IMG/VR virus record: IMGVR_UViG_3300013100_000008
Location: 1 to 40,228 of that record
From: a virus
DNA length: 40,228 nucleotides
Strand: one strand, 5' to 3'
The notes beneath the pieces were generated by a model. The model made no database searches and was not told the origin of the DNA. It saw only the letters and a program-made list of their open reading frames with translations. This document shows positions 22,324 through 29,268 of the stretch, one piece after another. A program made the translations under genes and the position numbers. Numbering within the stretch: position 1 is the first letter of the stretch; each line of letters begins with the position of its first letter.

Positions 22324-23559
22324 ATGGTCGGTATCCGCGATGTCTCACGCCCCACCCCAGGCGCCTCTTGGGAGGCTTGGGGTGGGGCGGTTGACCAGCA
22401 CATCCGTGCGATGGCTGCTGAGGGCATTCGGCTCGACGAGTACACAGGCACGGATGACGAGAAGCTGACTGCAGCTATCGCGGACCAGCAGGCGGCGACG
22501 GATCGCAACATGCCGGCGATCGTTCTGCCCTCGAGGCCGATGACTTTCACGATCCCGCGGGTTCTGTACTCGGGGTTGAAGATCATGGGTGCTGCGGAGT
22601 ATTCAGGCCAGAAGAACCCGGACATTTCGGGTGGTTCGAGGTCTGGGCCTGAGTGCACGCTGTCGGGGTCGATCGGCTCGGGAACGTCGTCGTGGTGGCG
22701 ATCACCGGGTGGGGACGTGAACAACATCCTGTTCGCGAACTTCCAGGTGCAGGGCTCACAAGGCTCGTCGACGCACCAGTTTTTGGACTATGCGGGCGGC
22801 GGGTCCATGTACCCGGCGAGCTTCCACAGCCTGTCGTTCAACTTCATGCGGGGCGTGTTCGGTCGCAGTGACCGGAAGGCACTGATGACTCAGGTGACGA
22901 TGACGGGTGACTGGACGATCAACAACTGTTGGGACACACCCATCTTCGTCGGCGGGTCTGACTTCAACATCTCCCCATCGATGATGAACATTGGCGTCTC
23001 CCAGTCCGCAGCACAGACAGGCGACGTCAACCGCTACTTCCTCAAGCTGGACACCGCTGAGGTCACGTTGGGCGGCAAGGTGTACATCTCTGCAATGAAC
23101 GGTTGGCGCGGGGTGCTGATCTCGGGCAACTCGTCTGTCGACTGGTATGGCGGCATCATCGAGGGCTTCAAGGGCACGCGCACGAACGGTCTCCTTGCTG
23201 GTCCTGGTCCCGGTTCGCTCGTCAAGATCACGGGCGGGTCGGTGAACCTGTTCGGTACGAAAATCGGGCAGGGCATGGACAACCCGGACGCGTCTGAGGG
23301 TGGCCTGATCGACATCTCCGGAAACACGTCCGGGCAGGCATCGACAGAGGTCGGTCTTCATGGCGTGCAGCTCTACGGTCAGAACCTTGGCACGATGAAC
23401 GCGATCCGTCACACGGGCGGTCGACTGTACGCAACGGTCACACGGCGCACCGCTGAGACTGGCGTGTGGTCTGGTCGTCCGAAGATCGCCACGACCGCAA
23501 CGCCGGGTGCTGGTGCGTACGCGTTCACGAACCCGGACCAGTCGCTAACAGTCGTATAG
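22324..23559 (+). CDS. Beta-helix-like tail protein (tailspike-like)
   Basis: This is a 411-residue protein. The N-terminus contains DDEKLTAAIADQQAATDRNMP followed by AIVLPSRPMTFTI, the usual entry into pectate-lyase-type right-handed beta-helices, and the body has the repeated short strand-turn pattern (KITGGSVNLFGTKI, VDWYGGIIEGF). Such proteins act as receptor-binding or polysaccharide-degrading tailspikes. Catalytic residues could not be assigned. Confidence 0.75.
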   Translation: MVGIRDVSRPTPGASWEAWGGAVDQHIRAMAAEGIRLDEYTGTDDEKLTAAIADQQAATDRNMPAIVLPSRPMTFTIPRVLYSGLKIMGAAEYSGQKNPDISGGSRSGPECTLSGSIGSGTSSWWRSPGGDVNNILFANFQVQGSQGSSTHQFLDYAGGGSMYPASFHSLSFNFMRGVFGRSDRKALMTQVTMTGDWTINNCWDTPIFVGGSDFNISPSMMNIGVSQSAAQTGDVNRYFLKLDTAEVTLGGKVYISAMNGWRGVLISGNSSVDWYGGIIEGFKGTRTNGLLAGPGPGSLVKITGGSVNLFGTKIGQGMDNPDASEGGLIDISGNTSGQASTEVGLHGVQLYGQNLGTMNAIRHTGGRLYATVTRRTAETGVWSGRPKIATTATPGAGAYAFTNPDQSLTVV

Positions 23560-23569
23560 GGAGGATCGG

Positions 23570-25138
23570 ATGACACTCTCATACGTTGATCACGGCGGGG
23601 CTGTGGCAGTGACCACATCGGCGGCACCCGCATACCCGGCAACGGTTCTCGCGAACGACATTCTCGTCTACTACGTCGCATCCGATTCCGCCACGATGCC
23701 GTCAACGCTGTCTGGGTGGACTGCGCTCGGTTCGCCCACTCGTGCGGGTGGCATCACGTCGATGGCGTTCCTCAAGATCGCGACAGGTGGCGAAACCGGC
23801 ACAGTCACACTCACGGGAATTACGGGTGGCACGAAGGGTTGGGCTGACATCGTTCGGTCGCGCTCTAACGTGCCGGGTGCGACGATCCTGGCTGACATTC
23901 AGTACGGGTCGGATTCAACGGCAACCACAACCACACTGCAGGCGGTCGGTGGTTCCTGGACTATCGCGACCGGTGATCTCCTCGTTGCTCCCTACTCGGG
24001 TCTCGCGGACACGGGTTCGTTCTCCGCATCACCATCCGGCGTCTCGATCAGCCACACGAACGCCACGATCAGTTCGACGGCGGCGTTCGGTTCACGTACA
24101 GGCACAAACACCATCGGTTACGGTGCCGCATACGCATCCGTCACCACTGGCGGTACGGGTGTTCCGACGATCAACGGAACCTTCACGGGTGCGAACGTTG
24201 GCGGTACGGGTGCGATCGTGCGTCTACGCGAATCTGTATCCACACCCGCAACCGTCAATGCTGTTGTTGCGACGGTCACCATCGGGATGGTTGTTGCTGC
24301 ACCGTCTACGTCACAGGCCGTGGATGGGGTTGTCGCTACGGTCACGTTGGCGGCATCTGCTCCTGTGGTTACTGCTTCCGCATCGGCAAGCGTCACTGCG
24401 GTTGTTGCCACAGTCGCCACTCAGGGTCTTGCCCCGGTCGCCACTAGTTCGGCTTCCGTGCAGGGTGTCATTGCGGTGGGCTCTGTCACTGCACTCGCGC
24501 CTGTGGTTGCATCCGGTAGCCAGGTCATTGCGCCTGCAGCATCGGTGAGCGTGACTGGGATGGCTCCTTCCGTATCCGCTGGTGCCGTCGTGTCTGGCAT
24601 CCGCGCACAGACGAACGTGAGCGCACTGGCACCCGTCGTTCAGGCTGGTGCGTCAGGGATCGTCAACGCGCCAGCCAGCGTCATCACGATCACCGCTCGA
24701 GTCCCTGTCATCGCGGCAGGGGCATCAGCAACAGTCACCGCGGTACGTGCACAAGTGACACTCACCACACCCGCACCACTCGTATCCGCGGGCGCACAAG
24801 TCCAAGCCGTACCCGCACAACTACAGATGCTCGCACACGTCGTCCAGGTGGCGGCAGGATACGGCGCAACCATCCAGCCACCACGCGCAACCATGACCAT
24901 CGTCGCCGGAACACCAGACGTCATCGGCACACAAACCGCAGTCATGTACGCCGTCGCAGCAGCCATCATGGTCGCCGCAAACCCACCCGAAATCACAGGT
25001 GGCAGCGGTGGCGGGGAACCATTCGAACGAGTGCTCACCCTCACCGCAACCGTCGAACCACTGACGCTCGCCGGCACCACGGAACAGTTCACGCTCGAGG
25101 CCACAGCGCCAACACTCACATTGGAGGCCACATGGTGA
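23570..25138 (+). CDS. Large repeat-containing tail fibre-like protein
   Basis: This is a 522-residue protein. Residues 1-220 form a beta-sandwich-like domain (GDLLVAPYSG, VPTINGTFTGANVGGTGAI) as seen in many siphovirus tail proteins. From about residue 225 to 470 there are about eleven degenerate repeats of 22-24 residues with consensus V-x-A-V-x-A-x-V-x-V-x-A-x-A-P-V-V-x-A-G-A. The C-terminal 50 residues are threonine-rich short strands (TLTATVEPLTLAG). Base usage changes inside the gene near 24,750. Repeats could form an extended shaft. Confidence 0.75.
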   Translation: MTLSYVDHGGAVAVTTSAAPAYPATVLANDILVYYVASDSATMPSTLSGWTALGSPTRAGGITSMAFLKIATGGETGTVTLTGITGGTKGWADIVRSRSNVPGATILADIQYGSDSTATTTTLQAVGGSWTIATGDLLVAPYSGLADTGSFSASPSGVSISHTNATISSTAAFGSRTGTNTIGYGAAYASVTTGGTGVPTINGTFTGANVGGTGAIVRLRESVSTPATVNAVVATVTIGMVVAAPSTSQAVDGVVATVTLAASAPVVTASASASVTAVVATVATQGLAPVATSSASVQGVIAVGSVTALAPVVASGSQVIAPAASVSVTGMAPSVSAGAVVSGIRAQTNVSALAPVVQAGASGIVNAPASVITITARVPVIAAGASATVTAVRAQVTLTTPAPLVSAGAQVQAVPAQLQMLAHVVQVAAGYGATIQPPRATMTIVAGTPDVIGTQTAVMYAVAAAIMVAANPPEITGGSGGGEPFERVLTLTATVEPLTLAGTTEQFTLEATAPTLTLEATW

Positions 25139-25431
25139 TCTCGATCAAACGAGGCGACAAGTTCCCGGTCACATTCACCGTGAACCACGACCTCACCTCC
25201 GCAACAACCCGACTCATCGTCCGACACCTCACACGCGACGGGGTATTCGCACAACTCGCACACACCGTCACCGATGCGGCAACCGGGCAAGTTCGATACA
25301 ACCTCGACGGCACATGGGCGATCGGCAAACACTACATCGAGCTCGAAATCACACAAGCCGGTGAGATCCGCACGGCCCCATCCGTCGACCAGTTCGTCAT
25401 CCGTATCGTCGAAGACCTCGACAACCATTGA
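25132..25431 (+). CDS. Small tail protein, BppU/Ig-like fold
   Basis: This is a 99-residue beta-rich protein (ISIKRGDKFPVTFTV, GVFAQLAHTVTDAATGQVRY, AIGKHYIELEITQAGEI). This pattern is that of the N-terminal domain of baseplate upper proteins and similar short tail proteins in actinophages. The ATG overlaps the previous stop and a strong terminator follows, so it closes the structural operon. Confidence 0.7.
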   Translation: MVISIKRGDKFPVTFTVNHDLTSATTRLIVRHLTRDGVFAQLAHTVTDAATGQVRYNLDGTWAIGKHYIELEITQAGEIRTAPSVDQFVIRIVEDLDNH

Positions 25432-25437
25432 ACGAAA

Positions 25438-25474
25438 CGCCCCGCCCAAGTCCAAGCGACGGGCGGGGCGTTTT
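25438..25474 (+). terminator. Strong terminator closing the structural operon
   Basis: CGCCCCGCCC (25438-25447) and GGGCGGGGCG (25461-25470) form a perfect 10-bp GC-only stem with a 13-base loop, followed by TTTT. It ends the rightward late transcript before attP. Confidence 0.9.
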
Positions 25475-25498
25475 CGTCATTCACGCCCAACGTGTCGT

Positions 25499-25742
25499 GG
25501 TGGCTACTTAGTGGCCACTTTCAGGAACTACCTGGGATTACTTGGAGCTACCAACCCTTGAGAATCCGCGGAGTGGTAACCCAAAGTAGCCCCAGGGAAA
25601 CGGAACGGCATATCAGACTGCATTGCATTCGGGGGTTCGAATCCCTCACTCGCCACCTCTAGAAAACACTGACGAAAACGCCCCTCTGGTCTTCGGATCG
25701 GAGGGGCGTTTTTCTGTTCGGTGGCTACTTAGTGGCTACTTA
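25499..25742. promoter_or_regulatory. attP: attP region: tRNA-derived core and integrase arm-type repeats
   Basis: The core candidate, 25631-25655, is the T-arm and acceptor 3' strand of a tRNA: GGGGG-TTCGAAT-CCCTC then ACTCGCC-A, which fits a host tRNA beginning GGCGAGT. Arm-type repeats surround it: GTGGCTACTTA followed by GTGGCCACTTT at 25500-25521, tandem GTGGCTACTTA at 25721-25731 and 25732-25742, GATTACTT at 25536 and an inverted AAGTAGCC at 25584. The site is next to the integrase 3' end, and no gene lies in the gap. The core would let the phage restore the tRNA gene on integration. Confidence 0.85.
25675..25712. terminator. Bidirectional terminator beside integrase
   Basis: AAAACGCCCCTC (25675-25686) pairs with GAGGGGCGTTTT (25701-25712), 12 bp, with U-runs on both strands. 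It would stop the leftward integrase transcript and any rightward read-through. Confidence 0.88.
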
Positions 25743-26881
25743 CTCAGAAGCTTCTGAACCGCGCCTGCCGAAGCCGGCCCCCTAGACGCGCGCTCCACAT
25801 AGTTCTTGAGGTTTCCGAAGCCCGTGTGACCGAGTTGGTCACGCGCAGCCTCGGCCCCCATCTCCTCGGCAAGCAGGGTTGCGACAGCCTTCCGGAAAGC
25901 TCCGGGCGTGATATGGGCGTAGGGGCTACCCGCTAGTGCGTTCCGATAGTCACGCCGCAGGTTGTCGGGCCAGCGCGGGGTTCCAACCGCAGACGGGAAA
26001 ACGAGCTCGCTGTATGCCACCTTCGCTCGCGCCGTCAGCATCGGCACGACAAAGGGCGGTAGCTCAAGCTCGCGATGGGACTTGTCTGTCTTGAGGCGAT
26101 CCTGAATGGTCAGCTTCCCATCCAGCCCCCGTGTAACTGTGCCGTTCAAGGTGACTGTGGGCGGCGTGGTGGTGAAGTCAAAGTCCTTCCACCTGAGCGC
26201 TAGCACCTCTGAGGTACGCGCGCCGGTCGATGCATACATATCCATCGTGTCGCGGACGCTGCCGTTGCGCGGTCGGTTGTACTTGTCTAAACCTGAATCC
26301 CACGCTTCCAGGAGATCCCGGATCGTCGCGATGTCATCCGCTCGCAAGGCCTTCACCTTTGGCGTGCGCGGTGTGACCGCCTTGGTTTCCTTCACGGGAT
26401 TGCTCGCGATGGCGCCCGCGTAGACGGCGTAATCAAACATGTGCTTCAAGACGATGCGCGCCGTTCGGGCAGATCCAGGCGTCGTCTTGGCTACGGCCTG
26501 GATGAAACGGTGGAGCTTCGAGGGGGTCGACTCCACGACGCGAACGCCCGACAAGCCGCGCAGAATCGTCCCGATAGCGTCCTGATACGTCCTCTTGGTT
26601 CCATCGGAGAGCTTCTCATCGGTGAGCATCTCCGACTTCCACGACGCGGCTAGCTGGTCGATCGTCGAGTCTCGGGTAATCACGTCGCCAACCGGGGCTA
26701 GGCGGTCACGCAAGGCCTCTTTAAGCGCCGCTTCTGCGGCGGCAGGGGTCTTGCCGGTCCGAAGCATTTTGCGCGTCACGCCGTCGCTGTCGCGGTAGTA
26801 CGCCCGCGCAGCAGGCTTCCCGTTGTGTGTAGTCCTGTTGATCTTGCCGTATGTCTCGAGCGGCAATGGCGGTCTAGGCAT
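25736..26881 (-). CDS. int: Tyrosine integrase
   Basis: This is a 381-residue protein. Residues 1-60 form a basic arm-binding domain, about 70-165 the core-binding helices, and about 178-381 the catalytic domain. Catalytic residues are R222 (TGARTSE), a lysine in the KTDKSHR turn, R330 (GAFRK), H352 (LGH) and the nucleophile Y361 (KNYVER). The first His of the usual HxxR motif is Gly here (G327). ATG 26881 has GGAGG upstream on its strand; a longer open frame to 27019 crosses the LexA box and is rejected. It catalyses attP/attB recombination into a host tRNA gene. Confidence 0.93.
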   Translation of the reverse strand: MPRPPLPLETYGKINRTTHNGKPAARAYYRDSDGVTRKMLRTGKTPAAAEAALKEALRDRLAPVGDVITRDSTIDQLAASWKSEMLTDEKLSDGTKRTYQDAIGTILRGLSGVRVVESTPSKLHRFIQAVAKTTPGSARTARIVLKHMFDYAVYAGAIASNPVKETKAVTPRTPKVKALRADDIATIRDLLEAWDSGLDKYNRPRNGSVRDTMDMYASTGARTSEVLALRWKDFDFTTTPPTVTLNGTVTRGLDGKLTIQDRLKTDKSHRELELPPFVVPMLTARAKVAYSELVFPSAVGTPRWPDNLRRDYRNALAGSPYAHITPGAFRKAVATLLAEEMGAEAARDQLGHTGFGNLKNYVERASRGPASAGAVQKLLSK

Positions 26882-26901
26882 GACGCCTCCTCGCTGAATG
26901 T

Positions 26902-26919
26902 CCGTACAGTGCACTACGG
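26902..26919. promoter_or_regulatory. Inverted repeat in integrase upstream region
   Basis: CCGTACAGTGCACTACGG has perfect 5-bp outer arms and a palindromic GTGCAC centre. It lies between the LexA box and the integrase ribosome site and may be an operator for integrase control. Confidence 0.35.
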
Positions 26920-26928
26920 TGACATGCA

Positions 26929-26944
26929 TCGAACAAATGTTCGA
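26929..26944. promoter_or_regulatory. LexA (SOS) box
   Basis: TCGAACAAATGTTCGA is an exact match to TCGAAC-N4-GTTCGA, the actinobacterial LexA operator. It lies 47 bases upstream of the integrase start (leftward) and 21 bases upstream of a small rightward ORF at 26966. Host LexA should repress one or both of these until DNA damage. A 16-bp perfect match of this kind by chance in 40 kb is very unlikely. Confidence 0.85.
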
Positions 26945-26965
26945 ACTTTTGAACCAGGGGGAACG

Positions 26966-27103
26966 ATGATCGCAACAGTGAAAGACCTCGCTGATACCGC
27001 ACGACTGGTTGGCATGCACCCGTCATGCCTGCTCCACCGCGTTCTCGGCACTGATGAAGATTGCCTGAGGGGACACGCCGAGTGCTCCACACAGTTCAAC
27101 TAG
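26966..27103 (+). CDS. Small SOS-box-associated ORF antisense to repressor 3' end
   Basis: This is a 45-residue frame (MIATVKDLADTARLVGMHPS..., ending CSTQFN). AGGGGGA at 26956-26962 is a good ribosome site 4 bases from the ATG, and a perfect LexA box sits just upstream, so an SOS-induced rightward transcript would read it. Its last 81 bases are antisense to the repressor gene. The helical leucine-rich sequence has no recognised domain. It could be an antirepressor similar in logic to Tum of coliphage 186, or the transcript itself may act as antisense RNA. The frame could also be fortuitous. Confidence 0.5.
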   Translation: MIATVKDLADTARLVGMHPSCLLHRVLGTDEDCLRGHAECSTQFN

Positions 27104-27268
27104 CGCCGGCGTCGGGATGTCACGCTTGCCGTTGAGGTAATTGAGGACCGCGCTCTTGGAGAGTCCAGTCGCGGCAACGAGCTGTTCGATGGTCATCTGC
27201 ACCCGTCCGCGCTGCGCGCGAAGCTCGGCTGCGACCGCAGCGTTGAATCTGTCTCCGTAAGTACCCAT
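27023..27268 (-). CDS. XRE-family immunity repressor (short)
   Basis: This is an 81-residue protein on the minus strand. An XRE helix-turn-helix lies at about residues 26-62 (MTIEQLVAATGLSKSAVLNY, then GKRDIPTPALVELCGALGVS). There is no room for an S24 self-cleavage domain. ATG 27268 is placed 6 bases after a TATAGT -10 box, so the mRNA is probably leaderless. It is transcribed divergently from the Cro-like gene and toward the integrase, the standard lysogeny arrangement. Confidence 0.82.
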   Translation of the reverse strand: MGTYGDRFNAAVAAELRAQRGRVQMTIEQLVAATGLSKSAVLNYLNGKRDIPTPALVELCGALGVSPQAIFISAENAVEQA

Positions 27269-27372
27269 GCGGCCACTATAGCGCCATTGTGAACACCAAT
27301 GGAAGTCAAACTGGTCAAAAAAGATTCCGTTTGGCGGTTGTGCGGTGTTCAAACGGCGCGTATGGTGTTCAT
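27269..27372. promoter_or_regulatory. Divergent repressor/Cro promoters with shared operators
   Basis: Leftward: TATAGT (reverse of 27275-27280) ends 6 bases before the repressor ATG. Rightward: TTGTGC 27338-27343, 17 bases, TATGGT 27361-27366, with the ATG at 27373 at about +1. The motif GGTGTTCA occurs in both promoters exactly 9 bases before the -10 (27344-27351 on plus; TGAACACC 27290-27297) and once more at 27364-27371. The left copy sits in the dyad CCATTG-N7-CAATGG (27284-27302). Another dyad CCGTTTG/CAAACGG spans 27327-27356. These are probable repressor/Cro operators. Confidence 0.7.
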
Positions 27373-27618
27373 ATGGATACCAACCCGAACCCCCCGAACG
27401 ACTCGGTTCCTGGTCTGATCGAGAATCAGATCCGATCCGCAGATCGCACGAAGAAGTGGACTGCCGATCGGGCCGGGATACCCGAAACCACCTTCCGCCG
27501 CAAGCTTCGTGCAGGTGCGGACTTCACTGTGGGAGAGGTTGCGCGCATCGCTAAGGCGCTCGGCATCTCTCCCAGTGAACTCCTCCCAGCAGAGTTCCGA
27601 AGGGACGCGGCGGCATGA
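27373..27618 (+). CDS. Cro-like helix-turn-helix protein
   Basis: This is an 81-residue protein with an HTH at about residues 28-68 (WTADRAGIPETTFRRKLRAG, then FTVGEVARIAKALGISPSEL). It is divergent from the repressor and first gene of the rightward transcript. No ribosome site lies before ATG 27373 and the likely transcription start is at the A of the ATG, so translation should be leaderless. It is expected to oppose the repressor at the shared operators. Confidence 0.8.
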   Translation: MDTNPNPPNDSVPGLIENQIRSADRTKKWTADRAGIPETTFRRKLRAGADFTVGEVARIAKALGISPSELLPAEFRRDAAA

Positions 27619-27797
27619 GCGCCGTGCTCACGTCGCAGCAGGCGGCGATTCACTGCGGCATTTCCGTCCAGACTCTCTATAACAAGATCAGCCAGGGTGA
27701 CGGCCCGAAGCACTACAAGCAGGGTCGACGCAACGCTTTCTATGAGGAAGACCTGGACGCGTGGAACAAGACGCGCCTCGTTGAGGTGACGTCATGA
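27615..27797 (+). CDS. xis: Excisionase-like MerR/HTH_17 protein
   Basis: This is a 60-residue winged-HTH protein: LTSQQAAIHCGISVQTLYNK then GPKHYKQGRRNAFYEEDLDAW, the pattern of the HTH_17/excisionase family. The second gene of the early operon, it overlaps both neighbours by 4 bases. It could direct excision by binding attP arms, or it could be a transcription factor. A second gene of the same type lies at 39513. Confidence 0.72.
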   Translation: MSAVLTSQQAAIHCGISVQTLYNKISQGDGPKHYKQGRRNAFYEEDLDAWNKTRLVEVTS

Positions 27798-28207
27798 ATG
27801 CCGACCAGATCCTTGCGAGAACGGTTCGCGAGTCCGACTGTCAGATCTGGCAGGGCGCCACCAACAGCAAGGGCTACGGCTCGGTTCGCCACAACGGCGC
27901 ATCACACCTTGCGCACCGCGTCATCTTCACCGAGATGGTTGGCCCAATCGAAGAGGGCATGACGGTTGATCATCTGTGCTGCAACAAGCTCTGCCAGAAC
28001 GTCTTTCACATGGAGCTTGTCACCCGCAGCGAGAACGCTCGCCGTAAGAACGAGCGCCAGACGCACTGCCTCAAAGGTCACGAGCTAAGCGGCGAGAACC
28101 TGCGCACATCCATGAAGCACGACGGACACGAGCGCCGCGTGTGCATGACATGCCACCGCGGACACGCTGCCGCATACCGCGCTCGACTTAAGGAGAAGGC
28201 GGCATGA
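27794..28207 (+). CDS. HNH endonuclease (HNH_3-type)
   Basis: This is a 137-residue protein with GYGSVRHNGASHLAHRVIF, then MTVDHLCCNKLCQNVFHMEL (the His-Asn-metal motif) and a C-terminal CxxGH...CMTCHRG zinc element. It overlaps the excisionase-like gene by 4 bases and the next gene by 4, so it has been built into the early operon. It is a paralogue of the HNH gene at 32067. Confidence 0.82.
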   Translation: MNADQILARTVRESDCQIWQGATNSKGYGSVRHNGASHLAHRVIFTEMVGPIEEGMTVDHLCCNKLCQNVFHMELVTRSENARRKNERQTHCLKGHELSGENLRTSMKHDGHERRVCMTCHRGHAAAYRARLKEKAA

Positions 28208-28671
28208 CCGCAACAGAAGAATGGTTCGCGCTTCCTAGCGCAAAGGTCTCATGCAACCTCGTGGATGCCGAGATTCGCGCTTGGCGCCCGGGGGACGGGC
28301 TGTCTTGCCGCGGAGCCCAGCAGGCAAAGAGGGTTCCCTGCGGTCCCCCTGTAGCTGTTGTGCGATCAGAGAAGAAGGACACCCGGTACTCGGGCTTGGA
28401 GCCGCGTAGCAGGGTGCGTGTCGTCACTTCCATCTATTGCGAACGCCACACTGCAGAGCTGATTCGCGTCCAGGTCGGCGACTCTGACTGGCTCGGCAAC
28501 AGCAGCGTGCCTCAGTCGATTCGAAAGGCGGAGGAGACCGTGCTAGCCGCCCATTGGGATGAGTACCAGGCGGCTCTGAGCTCGATCCTCTCCGAGCAGA
28601 AGGACAAGTACCTATCGAAGCTGCCCGAGTGGCTGCGCGAGCGGTTCGAAAGCCTGACGGTGGCGTCGTGA
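28204..28671 (+). CDS. Hypothetical early protein
   Basis: This is a 155-residue protein not recognised. The N-terminal half holds scattered cysteines (VSCNLV, GLSCRGAQQ, RVPCGPP, IYCERH) that may bind metal, and the C-terminal 55 residues are helical and charged (SILSEQKDKYLSKLPEWLRE). It overlaps both neighbours and belongs to the Cro-like operon. Confidence 0.6.
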   Translation: MTATEEWFALPSAKVSCNLVDAEIRAWRPGDGLSCRGAQQAKRVPCGPPVAVVRSEKKDTRYSGLEPRSRVRVVTSIYCERHTAELIRVQVGDSDWLGNSSVPQSIRKAEETVLAAHWDEYQAALSSILSEQKDKYLSKLPEWLRERFESLTVAS

Positions 28672-28829
28672 AATTTCTTCGGCGGATCATCCGGGAAGAA
28701 ATAGCCGCTCATGACAGGTGGCAAGTGTCAATCATTCGCGGCGCCTCTCATCGCATCGATGGCGTGCCCTTGAGCGCCGATGGATTCGATGGCGACAACC
28801 CGCCAGGCGTGAATACCCTCGCCGGCTGA
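28668..28829 (+). CDS. Small hypothetical protein
   Basis: This is a 53-residue protein from GTG 28668, overlapping the upstream stop. It is basic at the N-terminus (MKFLRRIIREEIAAHDRW), then DGVPLSADGFDGDNPPGVN. It ends the Cro-like operon; a 440-base non-coding stretch follows. Not recognised. Confidence 0.5.
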   Translation: MKFLRRIIREEIAAHDRWQVSIIRGASHRIDGVPLSADGFDGDNPPGVNTLAG

Positions 28830-29268
28830 TCCCCGTTAAACGATCCGGCTGGTAGGTCGCACTGATCTACCCGCTACTCGTCGACTCCAAATGTCGGCTC
28901 TAACTGAATCCCGACCCCATCCCGTCAACCGAACGGCTAAGGGGCACCGGGCTAACTACATAGAGGTAAGCGTTCGGACGTGTTGGAGGCCGCTAAATGG
29001 TGCGGATGGCGTCTGGGTGTGAGGTCCATGCATTGGGTTGTGTGGCCGCTCGGTCTCGTGGGGGCTGGGTGTGGAGTAAATGAAAGGTTCCCGCGAGTTA
29101 CCCGTACGACTATCACCATTCGTGGTGTTCGGGTGCTTAGAACCGTTGGTGCGCTTAGGTCGGCGCATAGGCGAACGGATGGGGAACCTGGCGCGCAGAG
29201 CCGTTGGGGGTTGTCCGGGTTCGAATCCCGGCTGCGCACGAGCAATCACACAACCAAGGAGGACGCTC
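28830..29268. other. Non-coding, hairpin-rich intergenic region
   Basis: No convincing gene is seen on either strand. Visible structure includes GGTAGGTC/GATCTACC (28851-28871), CCGAACG/CGTTCGG (28929-28935 with 28971-28977) and a tRNA T-arm mimic with an acceptor-like stem at 29193-29237. Composition turns G/T-rich around 28980-29090. It may carry one or more structured RNAs or a remnant of another element. Confidence 0.55.
29193..29237 (+). ncRNA. tRNA acceptor/T-arm mimic (minihelix-like)
   Basis: CCGGG-TTCGAAT-CCCGG (29215-29231) is a perfect T-arm with the invariant TTCRA loop. GCGCAG 29193-29198 pairs with CTGCGC 29232-29237 as an acceptor-like stem. D and anticodon arms are missing; only 16 bases lie between. 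A second possible partner TGCGC at 29150 would give a longer but poorly fitting tRNA. Likely a tRNA remnant or former attachment core; a working tRNA is unlikely. Confidence 0.45.

Noticed and set aside
26882-27019. Extended integrase N-terminus starting at 27019
   Set aside because: The extra 46 codons are Cys/His-rich without domain character, cross the LexA box, and ATG 26881 has a strong GGAGG.
28850-28920. tRNA-Trp-like anticodon sequence (CTCCAAA)
   Set aside because: The stem has mismatches and no TTCRA T-loop follows at the right distance.
29150-29239. Full-length tRNA with long variable arm
   Set aside because: TGCGC/GCGCA pairing and a good T-arm exist, but no anticodon arm with U33 and no proper D-arm could be built.
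29080-29268. Upstream extension of the 29269 gene
   Set aside because: The extension reads through the tRNA-like element and is Arg/Gly-rich; ATG 29269 has a perfect AAGGAGG.
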